A stretch of 43,102 nucleotides of DNA from Lysinibacillus antri (lineage in GTDB: Bacteria; Bacillota; Bacilli; Bacillales_A; Planococcaceae). The notes beneath the pieces are model-generated. The model was not told the DNA's origin. It worked only from the letters and a program-made list of their open reading frames with translations, and searched no databases. Location of the stretch: the NCBI RefSeq assembly GCF_003977595.1, contig NZ_RYYR01000034.1:1-43102 (forward strand). The letters are read 5' to 3'. A program made the translations under genes and the position numbers. Position 1 is the first letter of the stretch. Each line of letters opens with the position of its first letter. Positions 28,538 to 37,343 of the stretch are shown one piece after another.

Positions 28538-29677
28538 TTATGAATGAACTTCTTGACGTAAACCTTTAATTAACACTTCGATTACTTCTTTACGGCTAAA
28601 TGTGCTTGGCGGGATTTCTCCGTTTCGTAACATTTCACGTACTTTTGTCCCTGATAAAATAATGCGTGATGAAGCATCGTGTGGACAAGTTTTTGTAGTT
28701 GCCATGCCTTCACAAGCAGTGCAATAGAAACTATGTTCAAATTTTAATGGTGTAATACCAATTTCTTCAGGCGCAAATTGTTCGAAAATCTTTTGAGCAT
28801 CATACGTACCATAGTAATCGCCAACACCTGCGTGGTCACGACCTACGATGAAGTGTGTACAACCGTAGTTTTTACGAACAAGTGCGTGGAAGATTGCTTC
28901 TCTTGGACCTGCATAACGCATAGCAGCTAGGAAAACACCTAATTGAACACGTTCTTTTGGATAGTATTGATCAAGTAATACTTCATAGCTTTCCATACGA
29001 ATCGGAGCTGAAATATCGTCTGATTTTGTTTCACCAACAAGTGGGTTTAAGAAAAGACCATCCACAATTTCTAATGCGATTTTTTGAATATATTCATGGG
29101 CACGGTGAACTGGATTACGTGTTTGGAAGCCAACAATTGTGCTCCATCCTTTTTCTTCAAAAATAGCGCGTGTTTCTTTTGGTTCAAAACTATAAGAAGG
29201 GAATTGCTTTGTTGCTTTTTTAATTAATGTTGTTTTTCCACCTACATACGTATCTGGACGATCAAATAATTTTTTCACACCTGGGTGGTTTAAATCATCA
29301 GTACCGTAAACTAATAAAGCTTCAACATTTTTATCTGGTGAATAAATATCACTAATTTCGATTAAGCCATAAACTTCTCCATTGAAAACTAATTTTGCTT
29401 TTTCTCCTACTTTTAAAGTAGCTGCTACATCGTCATAAACAGGTAGTGCAATTGGAATACTCCAAACGATCCCTGAAGCTAGGCGCATTTTTTCTACAAC
29501 ATTTTCGTAATCTTCTTTTGATAAAAAGCCTTCGATTGGGCTATACGCACCGATCCCAATTAGTTCAAGATCGCTTAGTGCGATGGCATCTAATTGAATT
29601 TCCTTTTCGATATTTTCTAAAGATGCATTCGGCTCATAAGAATAAACTAGTTTGCCTCCATGTGGTTGAATACTCAT
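28538..29677 (-). CDS. sat: sulfate adenylyltransferase (ATP sulfurylase)
   Basis: Monofunctional ATP sulfurylase of 379 residues. The active-site motifs are [11 protein letters not shown] and [18 protein letters not shown] CxxC...C cluster ([18 protein letters not shown]), as in other bacterial Sat proteins of this type, probably binds zinc. It makes APS from sulfate and ATP. AGGAGG precedes ATG 29677. It is followed by cysC and preceded by cysH, in the arrangement expected for sulfate activation and reduction. Confidence 0.96.
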   Translation of the reverse strand: MSIQPHGGKLVYSYEPNASLENIEKEIQLDAIALSDLELIGIGAYSPIEGFLSKEDYENVVEKMRLASGIVWSIPIALPVYDDVAATLKVGEKAKLVFNGEVYGLIEISDIYSPDKNVEALLVYGTDDLNHPGVKKLFDRPDTYVGGKTTLIKKATKQFPSYSFEPKETRAIFEEKGWSTIVGFQTRNPVHRAHEYIQKIALEIVDGLFLNPLVGETKSDDISAPIRMESYEVLLDQYYPKERVQLGVFLAAMRYAGPREAIFHALVRKNYGCTHFIVGRDHAGVGDYYGTYDAQKIFEQFAPEEIGITPLKFEHSFYCTACEGMATTKTCPHDASSRIILSGTKVREMLRNGEIPPSTFSRKEVIEVLIKGLRQEVHS

Positions 29678-29716
29678 TGTTTAATTTCCTCCTAAGTTGT
29701 GTTGTTAATGTATCGT

Positions 29717-29757
29717 CGAAGCGAGATTGGGCGAGCCGCTTTCGCTTTTCTTATTCG
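29717..29757. repeat. decayed intergenic repeat between cysH and sat
   Basis: On the minus strand GAAAAGCGAAAGCGGCTCGCC followed by CTCGCTTCGACG resembles one end of the same Bacillales repeat family seen at 4841-4907. It overlaps the last codons of cysH. Confidence 0.4.
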
Positions 29758-30452
29758 TGTAATCCACACTCTGTTTTGTTTGAACCGGACCATCTACCGG
29801 AACGTAAATCTTCCATCGTAAAGGCTGGCTTTGTACAGTGTGAACAGCCAATGCTTGGATAACCTGTGTCGTGTAGTGGGTTATACGCTAAATTGTGTTT
29901 ACTAACGTAGCGCCACACATCTTTCCATGTCCAATGAATAAGAGGACAAATTTTTACAGATTGGAATTTATTATCCTGGTTAATGAAGTTTGTATTTTTT
30001 CTAGTTTCTGATTGATCTCGGCGCAATCCGGAAATCCATGCTTTTGCTCCAGTAAGTGTTTCTTTTAACGGTACTAATTTACGAATGTCACAGCATTTAT
30101 TTGGATTGGTTTTCCATAACTCATCACCAAATTGTGCAGCTTGCTCTTCTAAAGTAAGTGCAGGTTTTTTCATCTCGATATTTAATGTAGGATAGTTTGC
30201 TTTTACACGTTCAATTGTTTCATAAGTTTCTTTAAAATGAACGTCTGTATCTAGAAAGACAATTTTGGCATCTGGTTTTACTTTTGCAATTAAATCAATT
30301 AGCACAATCCCTTCAATACCAAAACTACATGCATAAACTACATCTTCTCCGTAATGATCGTAAGCCCATTTTAAAACATTGAGCGCACCTTTATATGTGT
30401 CGTCTACTTCAAAATCGACTAATGAATCATTCCATGTGCCGTAAGTAAGCAT
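29751..30452 (-). CDS. cysH: phosphoadenylyl/adenylyl-sulfate reductase (thioredoxin-dependent, 4Fe-4S type)
   Basis: Reductase of 233 residues. The PAPS-reductase fold has [13 protein letters not shown] (P-loop-like) and the paired cysteines Cys120-Cys121 (NKCCDIRK) and Cys203/Cys206 (IGCSHC). These bind a [4Fe-4S] cluster and mark the APS-reductase type, which in B. subtilis uses both APS and PAPS. The C-terminal catalytic Cys230 is in TECGLHE. ATG 30452 has AAAGGGGG upstream; the open frame to 30515 runs through the leader terminator. First gene of cysH-sat-cysC, behind an attenuated leader. Confidence 0.95.
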   Translation of the reverse strand: MLTYGTWNDSLVDFEVDDTYKGALNVLKWAYDHYGEDVVYACSFGIEGIVLIDLIAKVKPDAKIVFLDTDVHFKETYETIERVKANYPTLNIEMKKPALTLEEQAAQFGDELWKTNPNKCCDIRKLVPLKETLTGAKAWISGLRRDQSETRKNTNFINQDNKFQSVKICPLIHWTWKDVWRYVSKHNLAYNPLHDTGYPSIGCSHCTKPAFTMEDLRSGRWSGSNKTECGLHE

Positions 30453-30471
30453 AAATTTCCCCCTTTTATAA

Positions 30472-30541
30472 GAAAAAGGCGCTTTAATGCCATACAGAAA
30501 GAAAACCGTGTGCATTAAAACGCCTCTAGTTGTCTAGTCAG
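30472..30541 (-). promoter_or_regulatory. cysH leader: ACAA-loop hairpin plus attenuator (copy C)
   Basis: On the minus strand CTGA-CTAG-ACAA-CTAG-AGG occupies plus 30541-30523. The AGG begins the terminator stem AGGCG.TTTTAATGC (plus 30525-30512) / GCATTAAAGCGCCT (plus 30490-30477), followed by T5. It lies between promoter and start codon, so transcription must read through to express cysH. The hairpin element matches three others in this island. Confidence 0.8.
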
Positions 30542-30605
30542 CATTTAACTATTTAATTTGGATAAAATCATAAGAACTAGCTTAATTTCCTTAATTCGTA
30601 TTTAA

Positions 30606-30633
30606 AGTATACTATATTACTAGAAATAGTCAA
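30606..30633 (-). promoter_or_regulatory. cysH promoter
   Basis: On the minus strand TTGACT (plus 30628-30633) and TATACT (plus 30606-30611) are 16 bp apart, about 150 nt before the start codon and upstream of the attenuator. Confidence 0.7.
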
Positions 30634-30712
30634 CTATTATTTGGACCTGTTTTTCTAATATAGGAAAGAGTTTGAATTTTTTAAAAAAACGTGAAATTAT
30701 TTTAATTCCTTG

Positions 30713-30740
30713 TTGACTAATAGGATATATTTGTTTAATG
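30713..30740 (+). promoter_or_regulatory. candidate promoter of the sulfate transporter operon
   Basis: TTGACT at 30713-30718 with TTTAAT 15 bp later. The spacing is short, so the -10 box is uncertain. Confidence 0.35.
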
Positions 30741-30791
30741 TGTTTTTAAGAAATGGTTTTACTATAGCAATAACAAAAACTACATATCTAA

Positions 30792-30860
30792 CTGATCAGA
30801 CAAACTGAAGGTTACAGGCTTTTCTCTTTTAAGGGAGGAGCATGTAACCCTTTATTTTTT
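30792..30860 (+). promoter_or_regulatory. leader of first sulfate-binding gene: ACAAA-loop hairpin plus attenuator (copy A)
   Basis: CTGA-TCAG-ACAAA-CTGA-AGG occupies 30792-30811. The AGG enters the terminator stem AAGGTTACA (30808-30816) / TGTAACC (30843-30849), which has an inner GC-rich helix, then TTTATTTTTT. The binding-protein ribosome site AAGGGG starts 1 nt after the T run. Confidence 0.8.
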
Positions 30861-30877
30861 AAGGGGTGTTTTACAAA

Positions 30878-31891
30878 ATGAATAACAGTAAAAAAGTAAT
30901 TTTTACAATTTTAATCTCTGTACTGTTAATGGTTTTAGCTGCTTGTGGTGATGGATCTTCAAAGGTAGCATTTTTGAATGTTTCTTATGACCCTACACGT
31001 GAATTTTATCAAGAATTTAATGAAGCGTTTGCGACTTATTGGAAAGAAGAAACGGGGCAAGATGTAGCCTTTCAACAATCACACGGTGGATCAGGTAAAC
31101 AAGGTCGTGCAGTGATCGATGGTTTAGAAGCTGACATTGTAACGCTTGCATTAGCATATGACATCGATGAGCTTGTACGTTCACGTCAATTATTAAACGA
31201 AGATTGGCAAACAGAGTTGGATTATAACTCATCGCCCTATACTTCAACGATCGTATTTCTAGTGCGTAAAGGAAATCCAAAAGATATTCAAGATTGGGAC
31301 GATTTAATCAAAAAAAATGTATCAGTGATTACACCAAATCCTAAAACAAGTGGAGGAGCACGCTGGAATTACTTAGCTGCGTGGGGCTTTGCGGATAAGC
31401 AATTTAATGGGGATGAAACAAAAATTAAACAATTTATAAAAGAGTTATATGGAAATGTGGAAGTATTGGATTCTGGTGCACGTGGATCAACGACAACATT
31501 TATTGAACGTGAGATGGGGGATGTGTTAATTGCTTGGGAGAATGAGGCGTATCTATCCTTAAAACATGAAAGTGATAAAGGGGAATTTGAAATTATTACG
31601 CCTTCTTTAAGTATTTTAGCAGAACCACCTGTTGCAGTTGTTGACAAAATTGTTGATAAAAAAGGTACACGTGAGGTGGCAGAAGGTTTCTTAAACTACT
31701 TATATTCAGAAGAAGGTCAAGAAATTGCTGCGAAAAACTACTACCGACCACGTAATGAAGCAGTGTTAGAAAAATATAAAGATCAATTCGAAAATTTAGA
31801 GCTAGTGACGATTGAGGATTTTGGTGGTTGGCAAGAAGCACAAAAAGTTCACTTTGCAGATGGTGGGACTTTTGATGAAATCTACCAATAG
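30878..31891 (+). CDS. sulfate ABC transporter substrate-binding lipoprotein (copy 1)
   Basis: Sulfate/thiosulfate-binding protein of 337 residues (Sbp/CysP family). A lipoprotein signal peptide ends LMVLAAC. Family segments include [32 protein letters not shown] and [17 protein letters not shown]. It captures sulfate outside the membrane for CysT-CysW-CysA. ATG 30878 with AAGGGG 11 nt upstream is preferred over GTG 30866, which overlaps the ribosome site. It begins the plus-strand transporter operon and is a close paralogue of the protein at 35103. Confidence 0.94.
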   Translation: MNNSKKVIFTILISVLLMVLAACGDGSSKVAFLNVSYDPTREFYQEFNEAFATYWKEETGQDVAFQQSHGGSGKQGRAVIDGLEADIVTLALAYDIDELVRSRQLLNEDWQTELDYNSSPYTSTIVFLVRKGNPKDIQDWDDLIKKNVSVITPNPKTSGGARWNYLAAWGFADKQFNGDETKIKQFIKELYGNVEVLDSGARGSTTTFIEREMGDVLIAWENEAYLSLKHESDKGEFEIITPSLSILAEPPVAVVDKIVDKKGTREVAEGFLNYLYSEEGQEIAAKNYYRPRNEAVLEKYKDQFENLELVTIEDFGGWQEAQKVHFADGGTFDEIYQ

Positions 31892-31941
31892 CTAGTTGTC
31901 TCCATCCTTGTAATTCGATTGATTTTGTTAGGGAGGTACCT

Positions 31942-32778
31942 ATGGAATTAACACTAAAGAAACGTAAGAAAAAAACAATCATACCTGGTTTTTCATTAAC
32001 ACTTGGGTATACGATGATTTATTTAAGCATTATTGTGTTGCTACCATTATCAATGATCTTTTTCAATACACTGTCAATGAGTTGGAGCGAGTTTTACGAA
32101 ACCATTACACATCCACGTGCAGTTGCTTCTTATAAACTAACGCTCGGTACAGCACTGGCAGCAGGGATTATTAATGTAGTTTTTGGAACGATTATCGCAT
32201 GGGTATTAATTCGCTATGACTTTCCTGGCAAAAAGCTTGTCGATGGTATTGTGGATCTACCCTTTGCTTTACCAACTGCAGTAGCTGGTATCGCTTTAGC
32301 AACACTGTATTCACCAAATGGTTGGATCGGTCAATTTTTTGATTTTAAAATTGCTTATTCACCACTAGGAATTATTATTGCACTAACATTTATCGGTTTG
32401 CCATTTGTCGTACGAACAGTGCAACCCGTTTTACAAAATTTAAGTAGTGAAGTGGAGGAAGCATCCGCGAGTCTTGGGGCAAATCGTGTACAAACATTTT
32501 TAAAGGTTATTTTTCCAGAATTATTACCTGCGATGATTACAGGTTTTTCTTTGGCCTTTGCTCGTTCCCTTGGCGAATATGGTTCCATCGTTTTTATTGC
32601 AGGGAATATACCAATGAAGACAGAGATTACACCATTAATTATTATGACGAAATTGGAACAATACGATTATGTTGGAGCTACTGCCATTGCTACAGTCATG
32701 TTAGTCGCCTCATTCCTGTTCCTCTTTATTATTAACATCATTCAATGGTACACAAATCGAAAATTTAATCAGTATTAA
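31942..32778 (+). CDS. cysT: sulfate ABC transporter permease CysT
   Basis: Inner-membrane permease of 278 residues with about six hydrophobic segments. The EAA loop VEEASASLGANRVQTFLKVIFP docks to CysA, split across the usual EAxxxG core. FARSLGEYGSIVFIAGN is the CysT/CysU-type signature. GGGAGG precedes ATG 31942. It is 50 nt after the binding-protein gene and 15 nt before cysW. Confidence 0.93.
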   Translation: MELTLKKRKKKTIIPGFSLTLGYTMIYLSIIVLLPLSMIFFNTLSMSWSEFYETITHPRAVASYKLTLGTALAAGIINVVFGTIIAWVLIRYDFPGKKLVDGIVDLPFALPTAVAGIALATLYSPNGWIGQFFDFKIAYSPLGIIIALTFIGLPFVVRTVQPVLQNLSSEVEEASASLGANRVQTFLKVIFPELLPAMITGFSLAFARSLGEYGSIVFIAGNIPMKTEITPLIIMTKLEQYDYVGATAIATVMLVASFLFLFIINIIQWYTNRKFNQY

Positions 32779-32793
32779 GGAGGTTAAGCTTAT

Positions 32794-33672
32794 ATGACGA
32801 AATCAATAGAGGTCCAACAGGATGCCTCTCCAATTATTAATCGCAAAGCTATAAAGTCTTATGCTTTGCAGGAATCCGCCATTGTAAAGTGGTCTTTAAT
32901 AACGATTTCTCTTTTATTTCTTGCTTTATTTTTAATTTTACCGCTGATCACAATCTTTGTAACAGCTTTAGAAAAGGGCTGGGCGACATATGTAGCGTCT
33001 ATTACTCATCCAGATGCTTTGGCGGCAATAAAACTAACACTTACCGTAGTATTAATCGTAGTGCCATTAAATACGATATTTGGTGTTGCTGCAGCGTGGG
33101 TCATAACAAAGTTTAATTTTAAGGGAAGAAATTTATTAATTACACTAATTGATTTACCTTTTGCGGTTTCACCTGTAATCGCCGGTTTAATTTTTATTTT
33201 ATTATTCGGTGCACAAGGATTGTTTGGAGAGTGGCTTTACCAACACGATATTCGAATTGTCTTTGCATTGCCTGGTATTATTCTAGCAACCATCTTTGTT
33301 ACATTCCCATTTGTAGCTCGTGAATTGATTCCATTAATGCAAATGCAAGGAGTAACAGAAGAGGAAGCGTCTATGTCATTAGGGGCAAGTGGTTTTAAGA
33401 CGTTTTGGTTAGTCACACTACCAAATATAAAATGGGGTTTATTGTACGGAATTATTTTATGTAATGCGCGGACAATTGGAGAGTTTGGTGCGGTATCCGT
33501 AGTTTCGGGACATATTCGAGGCTTAACAAATACAATGCCGTTGCATATCGAAATTTTATATAACGAATATCAATTTACAGCGGCCTTTGCAGTAGCGTCC
33601 TTAATGTCAATTTTAGCGATCATCACCATTGTCATTAAAAATATTATTGAGTGGAAAGCAAAAGAAGTGTAG
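32794..33672 (+). CDS. cysW: sulfate ABC transporter permease CysW
   Basis: Second permease of 292 residues with about six membrane spans. The EAA motif lies at [22 protein letters not shown], and [19 protein letters not shown] is the CysW-type segment. It heterodimerises with CysT. AAGGAGG is upstream of ATG 32794. The N-terminal cytosolic tail of about 30 residues is longer than that of CysT. Confidence 0.93.
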   Translation: MTKSIEVQQDASPIINRKAIKSYALQESAIVKWSLITISLLFLALFLILPLITIFVTALEKGWATYVASITHPDALAAIKLTLTVVLIVVPLNTIFGVAAAWVITKFNFKGRNLLITLIDLPFAVSPVIAGLIFILLFGAQGLFGEWLYQHDIRIVFALPGIILATIFVTFPFVARELIPLMQMQGVTEEEASMSLGASGFKTFWLVTLPNIKWGLLYGIILCNARTIGEFGAVSVVSGHIRGLTNTMPLHIEILYNEYQFTAAFAVASLMSILAIITIVIKNIIEWKAKEV

Positions 33673-33683
33673 GGGGTAAATAT

Positions 33684-34754
33684 ATGAGTATTCAAGTACA
33701 AAATGTTTCAAAAAATTTTGGTTCATTTCAAGCGTTAAGTGATATTTCAATTGATATTGAATCAGGTGAATTAATTGCACTTTTAGGTCCATCTGGTTCA
33801 GGTAAAACTACCCTTTTACGCATATTAGCTGGTTTAGAAGGATTGGATGAAGGTGCCATTTTGTTTGACGGTCAAAATATTACAAATGTTAGTCCAAAAG
33901 AGCGGAAAATAGGCTTTGTATTCCAACATTATGCTTTATTTCGTCACATGACAGTTTTTGATAATGTGGCCTATGGTTTAAAAGTACGTCCTAGAAAAGA
34001 GCGTCCATCAAAAGAAGAAATTGCGAAAAAAGTGAATGATTTATTAGCACTTGTAAAATTAGATAACTTAGCAGATCGCTATCCCTCACAGCTTTCAGGA
34101 GGGCAACGTCAACGGGTTGCTTTAGCACGTGCCCTTGCAGTAGAGCCAAAAGTGTTGTTATTAGATGAACCGTTTGGCGCGTTAGATGCAAAGGTGCGAA
34201 AAGAGTTACGTCGTTGGCTACGCAAATTGCATAATGAGTTTCATGTCACAAGTATTTTCGTAACTCACGACCAAGAGGAAGCACTGGATGTAGCGAATCG
34301 TATTATTGTCATGAATAATGGGAAAATCGAACAAATTGGCACACCGGATGAGGTATACGAAAATCCGAAAAGTCCGTTTGTCTATGACTTCCTAGGCAAT
34401 GTGAATTTATTTAAAGGTCGATTGCATAATGGGAAATTAACACAAGGCCAATTTGAAATTGATGTACCAACTTATTTAGATTCCCATGAAGAAGCAGTGG
34501 GGTATGTTCGACCTCATGATATTCATATTGAAAAAGTACAATCAAACAATGAGACCGTTGCAGCGACGATTGTACATATTCATCTGTTAGGTCCAGTTGT
34601 TCAAATTGAATTAAAACGTGATGACATTGATGAATATTTAGAAGCTGAAGTAACAAAAGAACATTTCAATGAGTTAGGGATCAAAAAAGGGGATGTAGTC
34701 TATATCCGCCCAAAACAATTAAGAGTGTTTATACCCGAGGATTTTTCAATTTAA
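33684..34754 (+). CDS. cysA: sulfate ABC transporter ATP-binding protein CysA
   Basis: ATPase of 356 residues. Walker A is GPSGSGKT, the Q-loop is [14 protein letters not shown], the signature is LSGGQRQR, Walker B is [11 protein letters not shown], and the switch His is in [13 protein letters not shown]-terminal TOBE/CysA-type regulatory domain follows from about residue 240 ([10 protein letters not shown]). ATG 33684 has AGGGGG upstream; the open frame to 33651 overlaps cysW. It powers sulfate uptake with CysT and CysW. Confidence 0.95.
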   Translation: MSIQVQNVSKNFGSFQALSDISIDIESGELIALLGPSGSGKTTLLRILAGLEGLDEGAILFDGQNITNVSPKERKIGFVFQHYALFRHMTVFDNVAYGLKVRPRKERPSKEEIAKKVNDLLALVKLDNLADRYPSQLSGGQRQRVALARALAVEPKVLLLDEPFGALDAKVRKELRRWLRKLHNEFHVTSIFVTHDQEEALDVANRIIVMNNGKIEQIGTPDEVYENPKSPFVYDFLGNVNLFKGRLHNGKLTQGQFEIDVPTYLDSHEEAVGYVRPHDIHIEKVQSNNETVAATIVHIHLLGPVVQIELKRDDIDEYLEAEVTKEHFNELGIKKGDVVYIRPKQLRVFIPEDFSI

Positions 34755-34784
34755 TGTAGTCGAATAAAAATTTTTTAGAAATTA

Positions 34785-34812
34785 TTGACATCTCAAATGT
34801 ATATGATATATT
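34785..34812 (+). promoter_or_regulatory. promoter of the second sulfate-binding gene
   Basis: TTGACA (34785-34790) and TATATT (34807-34812) are 16 bp apart, about 40 nt before leader copy B. Confidence 0.65.
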
Positions 34813-34854
34813 AAACCTATAAACATAATAGGAATTAGATTTTGAGTTACACGA

Positions 34855-34909
34855 CTGATTAGACAAACTAAAGGTCGCTATTTCATTCAGTTGAAATAGC
34901 GGCCTTTTC
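34855..34909 (+). promoter_or_regulatory. ACAAA-loop hairpin plus attenuator (copy B)
   Basis: CTGA-TTAG-ACAAA-CTAA-AGG occupies 34855-34874. The AGG opens the terminator stem AGGTCGCTATTTCA (34872-34885) / TGAAATAGCGGCCT (34892-34905), a 14-bp helix with one G-U pair, then TTTTC. Confidence 0.82.
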
Positions 34910-34941
34910 TGTATCTAAATGTAATCAAAAAATAGTTTCTG

Positions 34942-35003
34942 CTTACTGGACATCCAGAGGCTCAGCTGACAAACATTAATGTATTGTTAACTGAGCATTT
35001 TTT
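34942..35003 (+). promoter_or_regulatory. ACAU-loop hairpin plus attenuator (copy D, in tandem with B)
   Basis: CTTA-CTGG-ACAT-CCAG-AGG occupies 34942-34960. GCTCAG (34960-34965) / CTGAGC (34991-34996), with inner ACAA/TTGT pairing, then ATTTTTT, forms the terminator. It is the most divergent of the four copies but keeps the stem pairing. Confidence 0.65.
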
Positions 35004-35102
35004 ATATAAAAATACTCAAAAATGTACTTACTGGGTTGTAATTTTTTAACTTAAAACCTAGTAAGTTAATGAGTTAAATAAAATTAAAAGGAGAGAAGAA
35101 AA

Positions 35103-36182
35103 ATGAAGAAATCTACGAAATTATTATTCCCATTTTTAATTGCTGTATTACTGCTTGTATTAGCAGCTTGCGGTGGAGAGGACAATGAAAAGGATAGTGA
35201 GCAAACTGTAGAAACGTCAAGTGAAGCTTCAAAAGAAACAACAATAAAAAAAGATTCGATTGAATTATTGAACGTTTCTTATGACCCAACTCGTGAACTA
35301 TATGTGGAATTTAACGAAGCCTTTGCTGCTCATTGGAAAGAAGAAAGTGGTCAGGAAGTAACATTCCAGCAATCCCATGGTGGTTCTGGTAAGCAAGGCC
35401 GTGCAGTAATTGATGGTTTAGAAGCAGACGTTGTTACGCTAGCATTAGCTTACGATATTGATGAAATTGCATTATCTCGTCAATTATTAAACGAAGATTG
35501 GCAAACGGAATTTGAAAGTAACTCGTCACCTTACACATCAACTATTGTATTTCTAGTTCGTAAAGGCAATCCAAAAGGAATTAAAGATTGGGATGACTTA
35601 ACAAAAGAAGATGTTTCTGTCATTACACCAAACCCTAAAACAAGTGGTGGTGCACGTTGGAATTACTTAGCTGCCTGGGGCTATGCTGATAAAAAATTCA
35701 ATGGTGATGAAGAAAAAGTAAAGCAATTTATTAAAGATTTATATAAAAATGTTGAAGTATTAGATTCTGGTGCACGTGGTTCTACGACAACATTTGTTGA
35801 ACGTGAAATTGGGGATGTATTAATTGCTTGGGAAAACGAAGCGTATCTTTCATTAAATGAATTAGGTAAAGATGAATTTGAAATTGTAACGCCATCATTA
35901 AGTATTTTAGCAGAACCACCAGTTGCAGTAGTTGACAAGGTTGTAGATAAAAAAGGGACTCGGGAAGTGGCAGAGGCTTACTTACAATACTTATATACGG
36001 AAGAAGGTCAAGAAATTGCTGCGAAAAATTACTATCGCCCGCGTAATGAAGCAATTCTAGAGAAATACAAAGATCAGTTCCAAACACTCGACTTAATTAC
36101 AATTGATGAGTTTGGTGGTTGGCAAGAAGCACAAAAAACACATTTTGTTGATGGTGGTGTGTTTGACGAGATTTATCAATAA
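35103..36182 (+). CDS. sulfate ABC transporter substrate-binding lipoprotein (copy 2)
   Basis: Paralogue of the protein at 30878, 359 residues. The lipobox is LVLAAC, followed by a Glu/Ser/Lys-rich linker about 20 residues longer than in copy 1. The binding domain is nearly the same: [29 protein letters not shown] and [26 protein letters not shown] precedes ATG 35103. It has its own promoter and a double attenuator and is followed by a DUF2292 gene. It probably works with the same CysTWA complex, perhaps under other sulfur conditions. Confidence 0.94.
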   Translation: MKKSTKLLFPFLIAVLLLVLAACGGEDNEKDSEQTVETSSEASKETTIKKDSIELLNVSYDPTRELYVEFNEAFAAHWKEESGQEVTFQQSHGGSGKQGRAVIDGLEADVVTLALAYDIDEIALSRQLLNEDWQTEFESNSSPYTSTIVFLVRKGNPKGIKDWDDLTKEDVSVITPNPKTSGGARWNYLAAWGYADKKFNGDEEKVKQFIKDLYKNVEVLDSGARGSTTTFVEREIGDVLIAWENEAYLSLNELGKDEFEIVTPSLSILAEPPVAVVDKVVDKKGTREVAEAYLQYLYTEEGQEIAAKNYYRPRNEAILEKYKDQFQTLDLITIDEFGGWQEAQKTHFVDGGVFDEIYQ

Positions 36183-36218
36183 ATTTTTCAAAATAAACAA
36201 AAGAAAGGAAAATGTGAT

Positions 36219-36365
36219 ATGAGTAAAAAACAGGAAAATATTGAATTAGCTTTAAAAAACATTGAAAAAATGATTTCGACATTAAGTTATGGCTCAATCA
36301 CGGTTGTTATCCAAGATCAACATGTTGTACAAATTGATAAAAATGAAAAAATACGACTTAAATAA
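36219..36365 (+). CDS. DUF2292 (YezD-like) small protein
   Basis: This 48-residue protein is too short for many gene callers. After an N-terminal helix it reads LSYGSITVVIQDQHVVQIDKNEKIRL, matched in pieces: YGS(I/V)T, then a strand, then VQI.K.EK.RL. That is the pattern of the DUF2292/YezD family as I know it, whose members often lie by sulfur-assimilation genes. AAAGGAA is 9-10 nt upstream of ATG 36219. It lies 36 nt after the second sulfate-binding gene and before a terminator, so it is the last gene of that transcript. Its function is unknown. Confidence 0.75.
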   Translation: MSKKQENIELALKNIEKMISTLSYGSITVVIQDQHVVQIDKNEKIRLK

Positions 36366-36373
36366 GAAAAAAC

Positions 36374-36420
36374 AAAAAAGTTCGATTTATGCTACTTGCG
36401 TAAACGAACTTTTTAATTTT
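36374..36420 (+). terminator. terminator of the sulfate-binding / DUF2292 transcript
   Basis: AAAAAGTTCG (36375-36384) and CGAACTTTTT (36405-36414) pair, with additional TTTATGC/GCGTAAA inner pairing and a T-rich tail. Confidence 0.88.
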
Positions 36421-36485
36421 TTCGTTTATACTAATAATTAGAGAAGATGAAGATAAATGAAATAATGTAAAATAGGTGAAATAAC

Positions 36486-37343
36486 ATGATAAAAATTGGT
36501 CTTACTGGATGGGGAGATCATCCATCGATTTATCGTTCAAATGCTGCAAAACGAGATCGATTATTTGATTATAGCGGTCATTTTCCTATCGTTGAGGTGG
36601 ATACGTCCTTTTATGCGATTCCTTCTGTCCAAAATATAGAGAAATGGATTTTTGGAACACCGGATACTTTTCAATTTATAGTGAAGGCCTATCAAGGAAT
36701 GACAGGACATTTACGAGATGACAATCCATATGAGACGCGTAACGATATGTTCGAAGCATTTCGTCAATGCGCTCAAGCGTTCCAGAAGGCAAACAAGTTA
36801 GCGATGATTTTAGTCCAGTTTCCACCTTGGTTTGATTGTGCAGCGAAAAATGTTCAATATTTGCGTTACATTAAACAACAATTAGTCGATTTTCCCATTG
36901 CGATTGAGTTTCGAAATCAGACATGGTATAGCAAAGAGAGAAGACAAGAGACACTCCGTTTTTTACGAGAGCTTGGGACAATCCATACGGTGTGTGACGA
37001 GCCACAAGCTGGTGTTGGTTCGGTTCCTTTCGTGTTAGAAGCGACCTCTAAAAAGGCACTCGTTCGTATACATGGGCGCAACGTGTTTGGTTGGCGGAAC
37101 TCTGGATCAACAGAAAATTGGAGAGAAGTACGTTTTCTTTATGACTATAATGAAGACGAACTAACCGATTTAGCGGAAAAGATAAAAAAACTAGAAAGTC
37201 AATGTCAGGAAGTCTATGTTTTATTTAATAATAATTCAGGGCACCATGCAGCAAAAAATGCAAAAACATTGCAACAAATGCTCCGTATAGATTACGAGGG
37301 ACTTTCACCAAAACAATTGGATCTATTTGAAGGAGAATTTTAA
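36486..37343 (+). CDS. yunF: DUF72-domain protein YunF
   Basis: DUF72 TIM-barrel-like protein of 285 residues. It opens with IKIGLTGWGDHPSIY and continues with VEVDTSFYAIPS and FIVKAYQGMTGH. AIEFRNQTWY and RIHGRNVFGW are other family landmarks, and NNNSGHHAAKNA is near the end. The biochemical role of DUF72 is not established. ATG 36486 has AGGTGA upstream. It overlaps yunE by one base (TTTTAATGG) and starts the block yunF-yunE-yunD seen in B. subtilis. Confidence 0.88.
   Translation: MIKIGLTGWGDHPSIYRSNAAKRDRLFDYSGHFPIVEVDTSFYAIPSVQNIEKWIFGTPDTFQFIVKAYQGMTGHLRDDNPYETRNDMFEAFRQCAQAFQKANKLAMILVQFPPWFDCAAKNVQYLRYIKQQLVDFPIAIEFRNQTWYSKERRQETLRFLRELGTIHTVCDEPQAGVGSVPFVLEATSKKALVRIHGRNVFGWRNSGSTENWREVRFLYDYNEDELTDLAEKIKKLESQCQEVYVLFNNNSGHHAAKNAKTLQQMLRIDYEGLSPKQLDLFEGEF

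Larger units (their letters stand above)
30453..30877. other. divergent cysH / sulfate-binding-protein control region
   Basis: This 425-bp spacer has no ORF of note. It holds two divergent promoters and two copies (one per strand) of the same hairpin-plus-terminator leader described separately. Confidence 0.7.
34755..35102. other. cysA to second sulfate-binding gene control region
   Basis: This 348-bp region has no ORF. It holds its own promoter and two successive copies of the hairpin-plus-terminator leader, so the second binding protein can be expressed apart from the transporter operon. Confidence 0.7.

Noticed and set aside
30809..30860. S-box or T-box riboswitch before the sulfate-binding gene
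   Set aside because: None of the conserved S-box strings (such as GATGAAGCCCGGCAACC) or T-box strings (TGG-N-ACCGCG) occur; the leader is too short for either.
34863..34874. BglG-type RAT or ANTAR hairpin
   Set aside because: RAT needs about 29 nt with two internal loops; ANTAR targets have two hairpins with hexanucleotide A1/G4 loops. The element has one 4-bp stem and a 4-5-nt ACAA loop.
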